64,000 nucleotides of DNA from Colwellia psychrerythraea. GTDB lineage: Bacteria; Pseudomonadota; Gammaproteobacteria; Enterobacterales; Alteromonadaceae. Both the position numbers and the translations under genes were made by a program. The stretch covers positions 177,238 to 241,237 of the forward strand of contig NZ_JQED01000037.1 of NCBI RefSeq assembly GCF_000764225.1, written 5' to 3'. Numbering within the stretch: the stretch's first letter is position 1; every line of letters begins with the position of its first letter. A model generated the notes under the pieces. It worked only from the letters and a program-made list of their open reading frames with translations. It did no database searches and was not told where the DNA came from. Of the stretch, positions 25,976 through 35,537 are shown piece after piece.

Positions 25976-26605
25976 TTAAAAAATTGCTGCCAAGTTCTCT
26001 TGTTGCTCCATTGCCGCTTTAAAGCCATCGCGAGCCATTAGCCTTTTTAAATAACTTCGAGTGTGAGGGCCAAAATCATTGTCGTTCCCTGTTTTGTGAG
26101 CGAGAAAAAGCGCATAACCCACGCAAATATCCGCAATGGTAAATTTATTCGCACAAAGATAATCACTAGTTTCAAGGGCAAGCTCAACACTATTCAACCG
26201 TGATGATAGCCACTTCTTATAGTCTTCGACAACTTGGGGTTGTAAACGTTCAGGTTTCTCATAACGGTCATATCTTAATATTAACGCTTGCGGAAAAGTG
26301 AATGTCGTATCACTACGATGAATCCAATTAAGGTATTCACCGTACTCTGCATGTTCAATACTTAAGCCTAATTCACTAGCTCCATACTTATCAACCAAAT
26401 ACTGACAAATTGCGGCAGATTCTGTCATGACTAACTTTCTGTCGATGAACGTTGGCACTGTGCCTAAAGGGTTAATGTCTAAATAACCTGCATGGTTATA
26501 TCTAGGCGGAAATTCCATATTAATCAGTTCATAGTCAAGCTGTAACTCTTCAAGAGCCCATAGTGGCCTGACAGAGCGAGAGTCTCGGCAGTGATACAAT
26601 TTCAT
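25976..26605 (-). CDS. Glutathione S-transferase
   Basis: A 209-residue soluble GST. The N-terminal thioredoxin-like domain (about 1-80) has MKLYHCRDSRSVRPLWALEE with Ser in the catalytic region, GTVPTF with the cis-Pro, and ESAAICQYL for glutathione binding. An all-helical C-terminal domain follows with the capping-box segment FTIADICVGYAL. It conjugates or reduces electrophilic compounds with glutathione; the specific substrate cannot be read from sequence. Monocistronic. Confidence 0.92.
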   Translation of the reverse strand: MKLYHCRDSRSVRPLWALEELQLDYELINMEFPPRYNHAGYLDINPLGTVPTFIDRKLVMTESAAICQYLVDKYGASELGLSIEHAEYGEYLNWIHRSDTTFTFPQALILRYDRYEKPERLQPQVVEDYKKWLSSRLNSVELALETSDYLCANKFTIADICVGYALFLAHKTGNDNDFGPHTRSYLKRLMARDGFKAAMEQQENLAAIF

Positions 26606-26861
26606 TTATTATAAGCCCATGATAATTAGTGGATAACACTTTAGCACAATAGATCTGTTTGTGCTTAACCTACATCGACTAACCTAAAGTCCTTTACGGG
26701 ATAAGTAATGAAAAGCTGATATCACCATGAGTAGCGCTTTAACTTACAGTTTCTTACGTTTCCCCGACACTTACTAAACAATAAAGCAGATCTACTTGTT
26801 TGCTAAAAAAGTATAATAACGACACGCTTTATCAATCAACACAACTAATAGGTAGGCACAT

Positions 26862-27308
26862 ATGCCGATAAAATTGAAAAGTATTCTTGGACTCAGTTTT
26901 CTACTAATGGGAGGGTGTAGTCAACTTCATCATGTTCATATTGGTGATATCGATCAGTCACAAGGTACGTTAACTCCATTCACAATTCAGGTGAATGAAT
27001 TGGGCTTTGATCTAGCTAAAACTGCAGAGATAGGGGCAGAGGTAGCAAAATCATCCTCAACCAGTGAAGACTTAGAGTTAGTCGCTTTTATTCTGGCCAT
27101 AAGCAATTTTGGTCCTAAAACGGGTAATCCGGTATATAACGATGCTTATGCCGCTAAAGTTCTTGCTGAAGTAATAAAAGTATGTCCAAGCAAAAAGTTA
27201 ACTGGATTAACATCCGTACGCGAAGCAACCAACGTTGGCCCTGTAAGTGGCGAGGTTGTAAGTATCAAGGGTTACTGCATTAATAACAACCAGACTAATA
27301 ATATTTAG
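26862..27308 (+). CDS. Small lipoprotein, first of a three-gene cassette
   Basis: A 148-residue lipoprotein with signal and lipobox (LLMGGC, Cys19). The mature part has a central Ala/Glu-rich helix and ends in a strand pattern with two cysteines (KVCPSKKLTGL... and GYCIN). The CPxxK/G motif followed by a terminal Cys recurs in the next two genes, so the three appear distantly related or convergent in design. It lies 11 bp ahead of the second gene. Function unknown; outer-membrane anchoring is likely, since no Asp follows the lipidated Cys. Confidence 0.75.
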   Translation: MPIKLKSILGLSFLLMGGCSQLHHVHIGDIDQSQGTLTPFTIQVNELGFDLAKTAEIGAEVAKSSSTSEDLELVAFILAISNFGPKTGNPVYNDAYAAKVLAEVIKVCPSKKLTGLTSVREATNVGPVSGEVVSIKGYCINNNQTNNI

Positions 27309-27319
27309 GAATTAATTAC

Positions 27320-27625
27320 ATGTTAAAAAATACTTTATTGTTTTCATTACTTGCACTTTCACTGACGGGTTGCGTTGGATTAAATACTGTTTCTATGACA
27401 CAAGTGCCAGCCCAAAGAAATAACGTCATTACGACCTCATCTGCTAGTTGGAATTTTATCGGTATTAATTTTAGTAATGCTTTTGTTGATGAAGCCGTTG
27501 ATAAGCTTAAAGGGCAATGTCCTACAGGAAAAATTGAAGGGGTTTATACCAAGCACCAAACTACAGGTTATGTGCTTATGTTTAAAAGAGAAGTCATTGT
27601 TTCTGCTTACTGTAATGAGGTGTAG
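27320..27625 (+). CDS. Small lipoprotein, second of a three-gene cassette
   Basis: A 101-residue lipoprotein (lipobox LTGC, Cys18). The mature part has a disordered Thr/Ser-rich start, then SWNFIGINFSNAFVDEAVDKL, then CPTGKIEGV and a final strand ending SAYC. The two cysteines bracket a predicted beta hairpin and may form a disulfide. The arrangement A/DxAxxxL-x(3-4)-CPxG-x(n)-C matches the third gene closely. It is 2 bp ahead of that gene, so the two are co-translated. Confidence 0.75.
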   Translation: MLKNTLLFSLLALSLTGCVGLNTVSMTQVPAQRNNVITTSSASWNFIGINFSNAFVDEAVDKLKGQCPTGKIEGVYTKHQTTGYVLMFKREVIVSAYCNEV

Positions 27626-27627
27626 CA

Positions 27628-27936
27628 ATGAAAAAGCTATTTTTGTTACTTACAGTAGCAATGCTTAGTGCGTGCACAAGCAGTATTCATATGTCACAAG
27701 TAGATGTTGGCAGTAATGATGCAAACAACGTTGATATAGGAAAGGTCATTGAGATTGAAAAGTCTCAAAAAAATATACTTGGCTTTGTTTATGATACTGA
27801 TTATGTCGATCTAGCCTATAAAAACCTTTTACTAGAATGTCCGAATGGAACCTCAATGATTAATGTTGAATACCTAACCAATCATGGTTTTTTCAGTTGG
27901 ACTGATAAAATTCGAATTAAAGCAGTTTGTTTATAG
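27628..27936 (+). CDS. Small lipoprotein, third of a three-gene cassette
   Basis: A 102-residue lipoprotein (lipobox LSAC, Cys16) with the same layout as its neighbour: FVYDTDYVDLAYKNLLLECPNG, a strand pair, and a terminal AVC. I cannot name the family; small lipoproteins with this CPxG...C pattern occur as clusters in marine gammaproteobacteria. An intrinsic terminator follows after about 40 bp and ends the cassette. Confidence 0.75.
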   Translation: MKKLFLLLTVAMLSACTSSIHMSQVDVGSNDANNVDIGKVIEIEKSQKNILGFVYDTDYVDLAYKNLLLECPNGTSMINVEYLTNHGFFSWTDKIRIKAVCL

Positions 27937-27973
27937 TTGACCGAGCGTTAGTCTTCAATAAATGTTGTTTTAT

Positions 27974-28006
27974 AAAAACCGCTAGCTGAAACGTTAGCGG
28001 TTTTTT
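27974..28006. terminator. Bidirectional terminator between lipoprotein cassette and permease
   Basis: Stem AACCGCTAGC/GTTAGCGGTT (one wobble) flanked by AAAA and TTTTTT, so it can serve both converging transcripts. Confidence 0.88.
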
Positions 28007-28015
28007 ACTTATCAA

Positions 28016-28924
28016 TTAAAAGCCTCTTTTATTACTCATTATTATACGCAGTAAACTATCGCCAATAACTAATAACACCGCTATGCCAAAGAAACCATAA
28101 CTCCATATTTGTTCAGGATTAATGGTTTCGTTGAGTAAAAATATTGCCACCAGCATCATCAATATGGGTTCGCCATAATTTAACATGCCAAATATTGTGA
28201 ACTTTAAACGTGTCGATGCGGATACAAAAAATAGCATGGCGACAGTACCTAATAAACCTGAGCCTAATAACAATAAGATTCCCCAATCTAATGAAGGTAA
28301 AAAGGGCATTTGCCGTTGGTAGGTAAAATAAAGTAGCAATAAAGCGATAGGCGTGACAAAAATGTTCTCTGCGACAAAATTACTTGTAGTAGGTATGCTG
28401 CTTTTCCTTCGCAAGATAAAATAGGGTGGATAAGCTAAACAAATAAGCAGTGTTACCCAGGAAAATGACTGGCTTTGGTATAGTTCAACGCTGACCCCAA
28501 GTACAGCAGCGCCTACAGCTAACCACAATAACGGACTCAAGTTTTCTTTAAAATAAAACCGACCAGTTAAGCTCATGGTAATAGGTAATAAGAAATACCC
28601 CATGGCAATATTTATCGTTTCGCCATTGACTGGCCCCCAAAAAAATATCCACCACTGCAAGGCGATTAATGGGGAAGTTAAACATAGTATCATTAACTCT
28701 TTGGGTTGAGAGAATATCCCTTTAAGCGCGAGTAACTGTTGTGTTAACAGTAAAAATAATAAACCAAATCCTAACTGTGATAGTACGCGAAATGCAAAGA
28801 GAGTATTACCATCAACAGGTGCCAAAAATTGTATGTAATAGGGTAACAATGAGAAAATCAGGATTGAACCTAACATCAAGACGTACCCTTGAAGTTCTTG
28901 CTTGTTGGTAGAGGTAATTGGCAT
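28016..28924 (-). CDS. EamA-family transporter, RarD type
   Basis: A 302-residue inner-membrane protein with ten hydrophobic helices arranged as two EamA repeats. The RarD-like signatures are the start ELQGYVLMLGSILIFSLLPYY, an ALQWWIFFWGP segment after the third helix, and NYGEPILMM near the end. EamA members export or import small metabolites; RarD-type substrates are not settled. Monocistronic, ending at the shared terminator at 27974. Confidence 0.85.
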   Translation of the reverse strand: MPITSTNKQELQGYVLMLGSILIFSLLPYYIQFLAPVDGNTLFAFRVLSQLGFGLLFLLLTQQLLALKGIFSQPKELMILCLTSPLIALQWWIFFWGPVNGETINIAMGYFLLPITMSLTGRFYFKENLSPLLWLAVGAAVLGVSVELYQSQSFSWVTLLICLAYPPYFILRRKSSIPTTSNFVAENIFVTPIALLLLYFTYQRQMPFLPSLDWGILLLLGSGLLGTVAMLFFVSASTRLKFTIFGMLNYGEPILMMLVAIFLLNETINPEQIWSYGFFGIAVLLVIGDSLLRIIMSNKRGF

Positions 28925-29024
28925 TTAATCTCACTAAACTAACGATACACGGGTAAATTGTGCACAATGGGGCAGGAAAGAGCTAGTGTCAATAGTAATT
29001 AGTGTAATTGTACTTTAAAGTTGC

Positions 29025-29080
29025 TTAATGATGGTTCACTCAATCACTGAGCTAAGTTATTATCATTGAACCATCATTAA
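29025..29080 (-). terminator. Long hairpin after the catalase gene
   Basis: Perfect 14-bp stem TTAATGATGGTTCA/TGAACCATCATTAA with a 28-nt loop, 12 bp past the catalase stop. It has no T run; it may protect the transcript 3' end or end transcription. Confidence 0.6.
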
Positions 29081-29091
29081 TTTCTTTGCGT

Positions 29092-30540
29092 CTAGGTATT
29101 ATCTAATAAAATTCCCAGTGCTTTCGCAACTCCTGCGCCGTAAGCAGGATCGGCTTTCAAACAATTAGCAATATGTCTTTTTTGAATTTCAATGCTCGCT
29201 CCACTGACAGATCTGGCGGTATTATCAAATAAAGCTTGCTGTTGGTTGTTATCCATTAATCTAAATAAGTCACCCGGCTGAGAAAAGTAATCTTCATCAT
29301 CTCGATGATCCCAATGAGCAGCAGCACCCGATAAGGTTAATGGTGGCTCAGAAAAGTCAGGTTGTTCTTGCCATTCACCCTGATTATTGGGTTCATAACC
29401 TATGGTACTGCCATGATTACCATCAACTCGCATTGCACCATCTCTATGGTAACTATGAACAGGACAACGAGGAGCATTGACCGGTATTTGTTGATGGTTT
29501 ACCCCTAAACGATAGCGCTGAGCATCACCATAAGAAAACAAACGACCTTGTAACATTTTATCAGGAGAAAAACTGATGCCTGGTACTATACTGGCGGGGT
29601 TAAACGCAGATTGTTCTACCTCAGCGAAAAAATTCTCTGGATTGCGATTTAACTCCATTATGCCAACTTCAATAAGCGGAAAATCTTTATGTGGCCATAC
29701 TTTTGTTAAATCAAAAGGGTTATAAGGTGACTTTTCTGCTTGCTCTTCTGTCATAACTTGAATTTTTAAGGTCCAAGAAGGAAACTCACCCGACTCAAGT
29801 GCATTATATAAGTCTGCTTGATGACTTTCTCTGTTTTGACCAATAACAATCTCAGCTTCTTGATCTGTTAAGTTTTTGATGCCTTGGTTGGAAACAAAGT
29901 GAAATTTAACCCAGACGCGTTCATTGTCTGCATTGATCATGCTAAATGTATGACTACCAAAACCATGCATGTGACGGTAAGTTGCAGGCAAGCCTCTGTC
30001 ACTCATTACGATAGTTACCTGATGTAAGGCTTCTGGCAGAGATGTCCAGAAATCCCAATTATTTTGGGCACTACGCATGTTAGTACGGGGATCACGTTTG
30101 ACGGCGTGATTTAAATCAGGGAACTTTAACGGGTCACGTAAAAAGAACACAGGGGTATTATTGCCCACTAAATCCCAGTTACCTTCTTCAGTGTAAAATT
30201 TTAAAGCAAAACCTCTGATATCACGCTCAGCATCGGCAGCACCGCGCTCGCCTGCTACTGTAGTAAAACGTGCGAACATCTCCGTTTTTTTACCTATTGC
30301 AGCGAAAATTTTAGCGCGAGTGTATTGAGTAATATCTTGGGTAACGGTAAAAGTACCATATGCCCCAGAGCCTTTGGCATGCATTCGTCTTTCAGGTATG
30401 ACTTCACGATCAAAATGAGCCAGCTTCTCTAAAAACCAAACATCTTGTAATAATTGCGGTCCACGAGGACCTGCGGTCATAGTATTTTGATTGTTAGCTA
30501 CAGGGCAGCCGGCATTGGTGGTAAGTTTCTTTTTCATCAT
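29092..30540 (-). CDS. Monofunctional haem catalase (small-subunit clade)
   Basis: A 482-residue catalase, normal length for the small-subunit type. Visible are the active-site region [20 protein letters not shown] with the distal His, the Asn in [12 protein letters not shown], and the proximal haem ligand Tyr in [14 protein letters not shown]. It converts hydrogen peroxide to water and oxygen. AGGAAG lies 2 nt before the first ATG and 5 nt before the second (30537), so the second is the likelier start and costs one residue. No signal peptide, so cytoplasmic. Monocistronic. Confidence 0.95.
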   Translation of the reverse strand: MMKKKLTTNAGCPVANNQNTMTAGPRGPQLLQDVWFLEKLAHFDREVIPERRMHAKGSGAYGTFTVTQDITQYTRAKIFAAIGKKTEMFARFTTVAGERGAADAERDIRGFALKFYTEEGNWDLVGNNTPVFFLRDPLKFPDLNHAVKRDPRTNMRSAQNNWDFWTSLPEALHQVTIVMSDRGLPATYRHMHGFGSHTFSMINADNERVWVKFHFVSNQGIKNLTDQEAEIVIGQNRESHQADLYNALESGEFPSWTLKIQVMTEEQAEKSPYNPFDLTKVWPHKDFPLIEVGIMELNRNPENFFAEVEQSAFNPASIVPGISFSPDKMLQGRLFSYGDAQRYRLGVNHQQIPVNAPRCPVHSYHRDGAMRVDGNHGSTIGYEPNNQGEWQEQPDFSEPPLTLSGAAAHWDHRDDEDYFSQPGDLFRLMDNNQQQALFDNTARSVSGASIEIQKRHIANCLKADPAYGAGVAKALGILLDNT

Positions 30541-30784
30541 ATCTTCCTAATATCACGGGTTAGAAACATAATAATAGACCAAACCCCCTAATCGCTGAAG
30601 TTGATTAAATTGATGATAATGATTGATTAAACCTATTGCTGTAAGTGTCTAAACTTAAACCTGATAGTTATTTAAAAGCGAGTTTAGCAGTCACATAGAA
30701 TGAATACGTATGTACCCATCTATCCATTTGGTTTTTTATAATGAATACTAAAACAACGTAAAATCAATAGATTATTGGGTTACT

Positions 30785-31957
30785 ATGAGTGTTTACCTTA
30801 AGAAAAACCTACGCGAAGCAGTTATGTTTACGCGCACTAATCAATACTTGTCAGGTCTCACAGCCTTACGAGGTATTGCTGCCCTATGGGTCGTAGTATT
30901 TCACATGGATGTGATTATTTTTTACCGAGAGCTTGGCACATTAATGCCTCATACATGGTCAGGGCTAATTACTAAAGGTTACCTTTGGGTCGACTTTTTT
31001 TTCATCTTGAGTGGTTTTATAATCTGCCATATATATGGAGAGCAACTCAGTGGAAAATTAAACTTTAGCAAGATAAAAAAATATCTTGTTTCCCGATTTT
31101 TTCGTATTTATCCACTGCATTTATTTACTTTACTGTTGCTCGTAGGGTTTGTAGTTATTGTTTCTACTTTGGCGCCAAGTGTTATAGATGACAGTTGGCA
31201 CTTATACTTTGACTGGCGAGCGTTAGTTAGCAATATCCTGTTAACAAATGCGATGAATCAGCATACTTACTTATCTTGGAACATCGTTTCATGGTCTATC
31301 GGTGCAGAGTGGTGGACTTACCTTTATGGTATTGGATTATTTTATTGTATTGGTCATAAGAGTAAGAAAAATATGATAGCGATAACGGTAATGTCATTCA
31401 TTGGCTTGTTTTTGTTAGTCTATTTTTATCCGAATAATACTCTCGATATCACTTATGATTTTGGCTTTTTAAGGTGTCTTTTAGAGTTTTCTTTAGGTGT
31501 GATGAGTTATAAGGTGTTTAAATTGGAGTTAGGTAAATCTATCTTTCACAAAGATAGATACTTTTTCATGGTGTTAATCGCAATATTGGCTATATTTCAC
31601 TGGCGGTTTAATGATTTATTAACCATCCCTCTTTTTTCAATGTTAGTGCTTTGTGCTGCGTCTAATCAGGGGAGTGTCTTACGGGTACTTTCTATAAGCA
31701 GTTTACAGAATTTAGGCCGGATTTCGTACTCTATTTATTTAATGCACGGCGTTTGGTTTATGATCTTTTGGTTCACTCTACCTATTATCAAACGTACTTG
31801 GTTAATTGAATCATTTACCCTGACAGAGGTTGCAATTTATGCAATCACGTTTATTACGTTAACCGTGATATCAGCAAAATTTTCATATCAATATATCGAA
31901 GTGCCATTTCGTTATTCATTCAATCGCAAAGACAAATTACATAAAATGCCTTGTTAG
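30785..31957 (+). CDS. Acyltransferase 3 family protein (OafA-like)
   Basis: A 390-residue polytopic protein of the O-acetyltransferase type. YLSGLTALRGIAALWVVVFH carries the conserved Arg and His, followed by FFFILSGFI, RFFRIYPLH, and the late YSIYLMHG segment typical of OafA-like O-acetylases. About ten helices; no C-terminal SGNH domain. It probably acetylates a surface or exported glycan. A start at the in-frame ATG at 30824 (MFTRTNQY) is possible and closer to the family start. Monocistronic; no glycan genes are adjacent. Confidence 0.87.
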   Translation: MSVYLKKNLREAVMFTRTNQYLSGLTALRGIAALWVVVFHMDVIIFYRELGTLMPHTWSGLITKGYLWVDFFFILSGFIICHIYGEQLSGKLNFSKIKKYLVSRFFRIYPLHLFTLLLLVGFVVIVSTLAPSVIDDSWHLYFDWRALVSNILLTNAMNQHTYLSWNIVSWSIGAEWWTYLYGIGLFYCIGHKSKKNMIAITVMSFIGLFLLVYFYPNNTLDITYDFGFLRCLLEFSLGVMSYKVFKLELGKSIFHKDRYFFMVLIAILAIFHWRFNDLLTIPLFSMLVLCAASNQGSVLRVLSISSLQNLGRISYSIYLMHGVWFMIFWFTLPIIKRTWLIESFTLTEVAIYAITFITLTVISAKFSYQYIEVPFRYSFNRKDKLHKMPC

Positions 31958-32050
31958 CTAAAGTTGATGGCTAGGTAGGTTGCTTTGCTATCCCTTAACT
32001 CGACTTTCTCTAATTGCTTGCTTCATAAATAGCTTTCTGGAAGTTATCAT

Positions 32051-33538
32051 TTACCTTGAATCTAGGTGATTTTCCAATGTTAATTTGTGTTGCTCTAACA
32101 TAGAGTATAAAAACTCTAGCTTGATGTTTTGAATACTTTCCTTTGCCTTTGTATAGTTTTCTTTGGCCTGCGCAGTATTTCCTTGCAGCAAGAATACGTC
32201 GGCTAAATGAAGTCGTGTGGAATTCATACCAATTTGGCTTTGAATAATTTGGTAAGCAGAAAACGCGGAGGTAAAAGATGCTAAGGCTTTGTTAAGCATT
32301 TCTTGCTCAAGATAAACTAAGCCTTGCTCTTCGGCTACACTCGCTTTTAGAAACCAATCTTGGTGTTTATCTGTGATAGTAGTTACTTGCTGATAAAACT
32401 GTAATGCTTTTATAAAGTCTTTATTTTTAGCTGAAACTCTCCCTTTAAGTAACTTGATACTGGCAATTTCGAGTGGATCTTCTATCGAGAGTTTGGATGA
32501 TTTATCGAGTAAATTAGCAGCATTGTCTATTTGATTATCCCACAAATACAATTTACTCAAATAGATCATGGCAATAACAGAGTCAGGGTTCAATGCTAGA
32601 TAACTTTCAAAAAAGCTAATCGATGTATGCCAATCCGATTCATAGCTGATCATAGCTTCAGCAAATAAAGCATCGTTAAAGGCTTTGACTGGCTTATATT
32701 CACTTTGTTTGAGTGGTTGATCGATAACGTTGGCCAATTTCTTCGATAAGGTGACAAGTGCAGTATTTATTGAAGTATCAAGAATCACTCCTTGTTTCAC
32801 ATCATTTGCGGTATGAAATTTATAAACTACTTTATAATCAGATACATATCCAAAGACTTCGGTTTCAACGATTAATGTCGCACCAGATACACTAAAAATT
32901 TTAGCGACATCATTTGAAGAAAACTGTCGCTCTAAACCTATTGTCTGCATCAAATGAGGAATGTATGTTCCTTGATAGATATAAATTGAATCAGGTAAAC
33001 CTTTTAATTTCGCAATAAGCTGTTCCATTGCCCCTAAATATATCCAATCATTTTCTCCATAAGGAATACTGTTTTTTATCGGGAGTACAAGAATACTTTG
33101 CTCGAAGTTAACATCACTACTGTCTTCATTTGAAAAAAAAACAGCAAACAGGATTAAGCAGATGAGTGAAATTGCAGCAATATAATTTTTGAATAAAGAA
33201 GGTGTTAAAAAACTCTTCGTTGACGCTTGCTGACTTTGACCAATAGGCGCGAGTTGTGCGGTAAATTGATATCCCTTACGAGGAAAGTTGAGAATGATTT
33301 TTGAATGACCAAATAATTTTCGAATTTCTCTAATTGATTGAAAAATAACACCATCATCTACGTTTACATCGTCCCAAACACAGTCTAAAAGTTCCTGTTT
33401 ACTGATTATTTCTTCAGATCTATTCGCTAGATATAGCAGAACTTCTAACGTTTTAGGGCGAATGTTTTGGCAATTGTCTTGAGAAGATAAGGTACGGGCT
33501 TTTACATCGAGAACAAAAGTATCAACTTGGTATTTCAT
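32051..33538 (-). CDS. CadC-like membrane-bound transcription regulator with TPRs
   Basis: A 495-residue one-component regulator. The N-terminal OmpR-type winged helix (about 1-95; RPKTLEVLLYLANRSEEIISKQELL, IRKLFG, PRKGYQF) lies in the cytoplasm. A single membrane helix comes next (about 118-137; YIAAISLICLILFAVFF), then a periplasmic sensor region and TPR-like helices (about 290-490). This is the CadC/ToxR layout. It is convergent with the acyltransferase and lies just downstream of the alpha-amylase gene in the same direction (160 bp apart), so it might respond to envelope or nutrient signals. Targets unknown. Confidence 0.87.
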   Translation of the reverse strand: MKYQVDTFVLDVKARTLSSQDNCQNIRPKTLEVLLYLANRSEEIISKQELLDCVWDDVNVDDGVIFQSIREIRKLFGHSKIILNFPRKGYQFTAQLAPIGQSQQASTKSFLTPSLFKNYIAAISLICLILFAVFFSNEDSSDVNFEQSILVLPIKNSIPYGENDWIYLGAMEQLIAKLKGLPDSIYIYQGTYIPHLMQTIGLERQFSSNDVAKIFSVSGATLIVETEVFGYVSDYKVVYKFHTANDVKQGVILDTSINTALVTLSKKLANVIDQPLKQSEYKPVKAFNDALFAEAMISYESDWHTSISFFESYLALNPDSVIAMIYLSKLYLWDNQIDNAANLLDKSSKLSIEDPLEIASIKLLKGRVSAKNKDFIKALQFYQQVTTITDKHQDWFLKASVAEEQGLVYLEQEMLNKALASFTSAFSAYQIIQSQIGMNSTRLHLADVFLLQGNTAQAKENYTKAKESIQNIKLEFLYSMLEQHKLTLENHLDSR

Positions 33539-33650
33539 TAAAACAGCATGTGAATATGGGTGTTACATCATGTTATCAAATAATGTTAGTCAGGGTCAGG
33601 TAAATTAGTGGTAAAACATCTTCAGCGAACATTAAATAATGAATAATAAG

Positions 33651-33684
33651 CGGGAACATAGGCTGGACAATCCTATTGTTCCCG
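33651..33684 (-). terminator. Hairpin after the alpha-amylase gene
   Basis: Stem CGGGAACA-TAGG/CCTA-TTGTTCCCG with one bulge and a 9-nt loop, 15 bp past the stop codon. No strong T run. Confidence 0.55.
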
Positions 33685-33698
33685 TGATCCGACAATGA

Positions 33699-35348
33699 CT
33701 AGTTAACTTTGCCTAGCAATAGGTAAGTGAATTCACTACTTAGTGAAATTTGCCCATCCATCACGACGACCTCTTGATGGGAATAATAATCAAAAAGTAG
33801 GTCACCATTTTTAAAGACCTGATAAACTGGTATTTTTTTAATTCCTTTTGCTAGTCCTTTAGCGACTAATACTTTGTCTTGAGAGCCTAACTCTCTTTTG
33901 AAGATATAAGGGCTTTGGTTTAATATCGTATGTTTACCAGAGCCAACCGAATCATGCGCTTGACGGAATTGACCTAATTTTTGCCAGTGAGCTAAAATGT
34001 CAAGTGTTGCTGGTTTAGTTAAATCCTGCCAATTCATATAGCTGCGCATACTGGCATCGCCAATAGCATCTTTTGCCTGCATTGGGCGAGCTAATTCATC
34101 ACCGTAGTAAATTTGTACAGCCCCAGGTGCTAACATCAATTTAAAGGCGGTTTCAAAGGTTTTTTCACGTTTAATGTCATACGAATCTGGGTCATCATGC
34201 GAGCCGATATAATTAAGAATACCGACATCATCAAGCACACCATTATTAAGATGTTGCGAGTATGAAGAAAATATTTGTTCTGAAGCTTGAGCAGCGTGAG
34301 CAACAAACCCCATATTTATTAAAGCATCAAAACCGTAATCAAAAAAGTCTACTTGTTTGTCTCCGTAATCATAAGACCGTCCATCTTTAGCCGTATTTTT
34401 ATAGCCATTTAATCCCCAATTAAACACTTCTCCAACCATATAAAAGGGTAAATCGTCCATGGCTTGCGCGGGATTATTCTTTTTCCATGTACTTAAAGCG
34501 TATTCACTTTCTTTTTTCAATACTGACCAGATATCTGCTTCAACATGTTTGGCGGTATCGACACGAAAACCGTCGACACCATAATCTTTTACCCAATCGG
34601 TCAACCATTTTACGATGTAATATTTAGGTGCACGAGGGTAACCTGTACGTGAAAAAAAGCGATCAAGCTCAGACATCTCCTGCTGTAAACGACCTTCATC
34701 TTGCCATTTTTTTAATAACTTAGGCGGTAGTTTTACATCAGCATTGCTTTCTGTTTTGATATCGGTCAATGAGGTGGCTAATGCGCATTGTGTATTTTGT
34801 TGATAGTTATTCCATTTACACAGTGGCGTTGTTCTGATCCAGTCGTTTGGCCACGCCCAGTCCTGTTTTGTTTCCGGCCCAGTGTGGTTAATAATAACGT
34901 CCATTAATACTTTAATGTTATGTTTATGGGCAAGAGAAATCATTTTCTTTAAATCAGCTTCTGTGCCGAAGTTACTATCAACAGTAGTCCAATCCTTAGG
35001 CCAATAACCATGATAAGAATAAGTTAAGCCAGAGGAGTCATCATAACCATGTACTTGCTCAATTAATGGCGTCATCCAAATCGCATCAACGCCTAGGCGG
35101 GTGAAATAACCCTCTTCAATTTTTTCGATAATTCCTTTAATGTCACCGCCTTCAAAGCCTCTTAATTTGGCTGCTTTTTCCGTGCGATTATAGGATTGGT
35201 CATTACTGGGGTCACCATTATTAAAGCGATCAGTGAGCATAAAATAGACAGTGGCATTTTTCCAAAAGTCCGGTGTTGATTGTTCAGCATAAAGGCTCGG
35301 TGAAATAGTGGCAGCTATTAACAGAAAGATTATATTTTTTAAGCGCAT
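33699..35348 (-). CDS. Secreted alpha-amylase family (GH13) protein
   Basis: A 549-residue glycoside hydrolase with a signal peptide (to about SLYAE, residue 22). The TIM-barrel conserved regions are readable: DVIINHTG (region I), GFRVDTAKHV with the nucleophile Asp (II), EVFNWG with the acid Glu (III), and IGSHDDPDS in the position of region IV (usually xxNHD). FWKNATVYFMLTDRFNNGDPSND marks the N-terminal barrel strand and calcium-site region of the MalS-like/periplasmic group. It hydrolyses alpha-1,4-glucans outside the cytoplasm. Ser in place of the Asn before HD is a small departure. Monocistronic. Confidence 0.92.
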   Translation of the reverse strand: MRLKNIIFLLIAATISPSLYAEQSTPDFWKNATVYFMLTDRFNNGDPSNDQSYNRTEKAAKLRGFEGGDIKGIIEKIEEGYFTRLGVDAIWMTPLIEQVHGYDDSSGLTYSYHGYWPKDWTTVDSNFGTEADLKKMISLAHKHNIKVLMDVIINHTGPETKQDWAWPNDWIRTTPLCKWNNYQQNTQCALATSLTDIKTESNADVKLPPKLLKKWQDEGRLQQEMSELDRFFSRTGYPRAPKYYIVKWLTDWVKDYGVDGFRVDTAKHVEADIWSVLKKESEYALSTWKKNNPAQAMDDLPFYMVGEVFNWGLNGYKNTAKDGRSYDYGDKQVDFFDYGFDALINMGFVAHAAQASEQIFSSYSQHLNNGVLDDVGILNYIGSHDDPDSYDIKREKTFETAFKLMLAPGAVQIYYGDELARPMQAKDAIGDASMRSYMNWQDLTKPATLDILAHWQKLGQFRQAHDSVGSGKHTILNQSPYIFKRELGSQDKVLVAKGLAKGIKKIPVYQVFKNGDLLFDYYSHQEVVVMDGQISLSSEFTYLLLGKVN

Positions 35349-35537
35349 TCAGTCGTCATCCATAAATGTGTAAAAGTTGAGAACTATTTAGCTGTTTTAC
35401 ACGATAAAAGAAAACTTAAACTTTCTTAAATAAACTGAAGCTTATGAAATTGTTAGTGTTTTTATAAAGTAGACTAATGTTAAACTTATTATTCTTACCT
35501 GTATTATTTGAGACTTAGTATGATATCCTGAGCAAAT

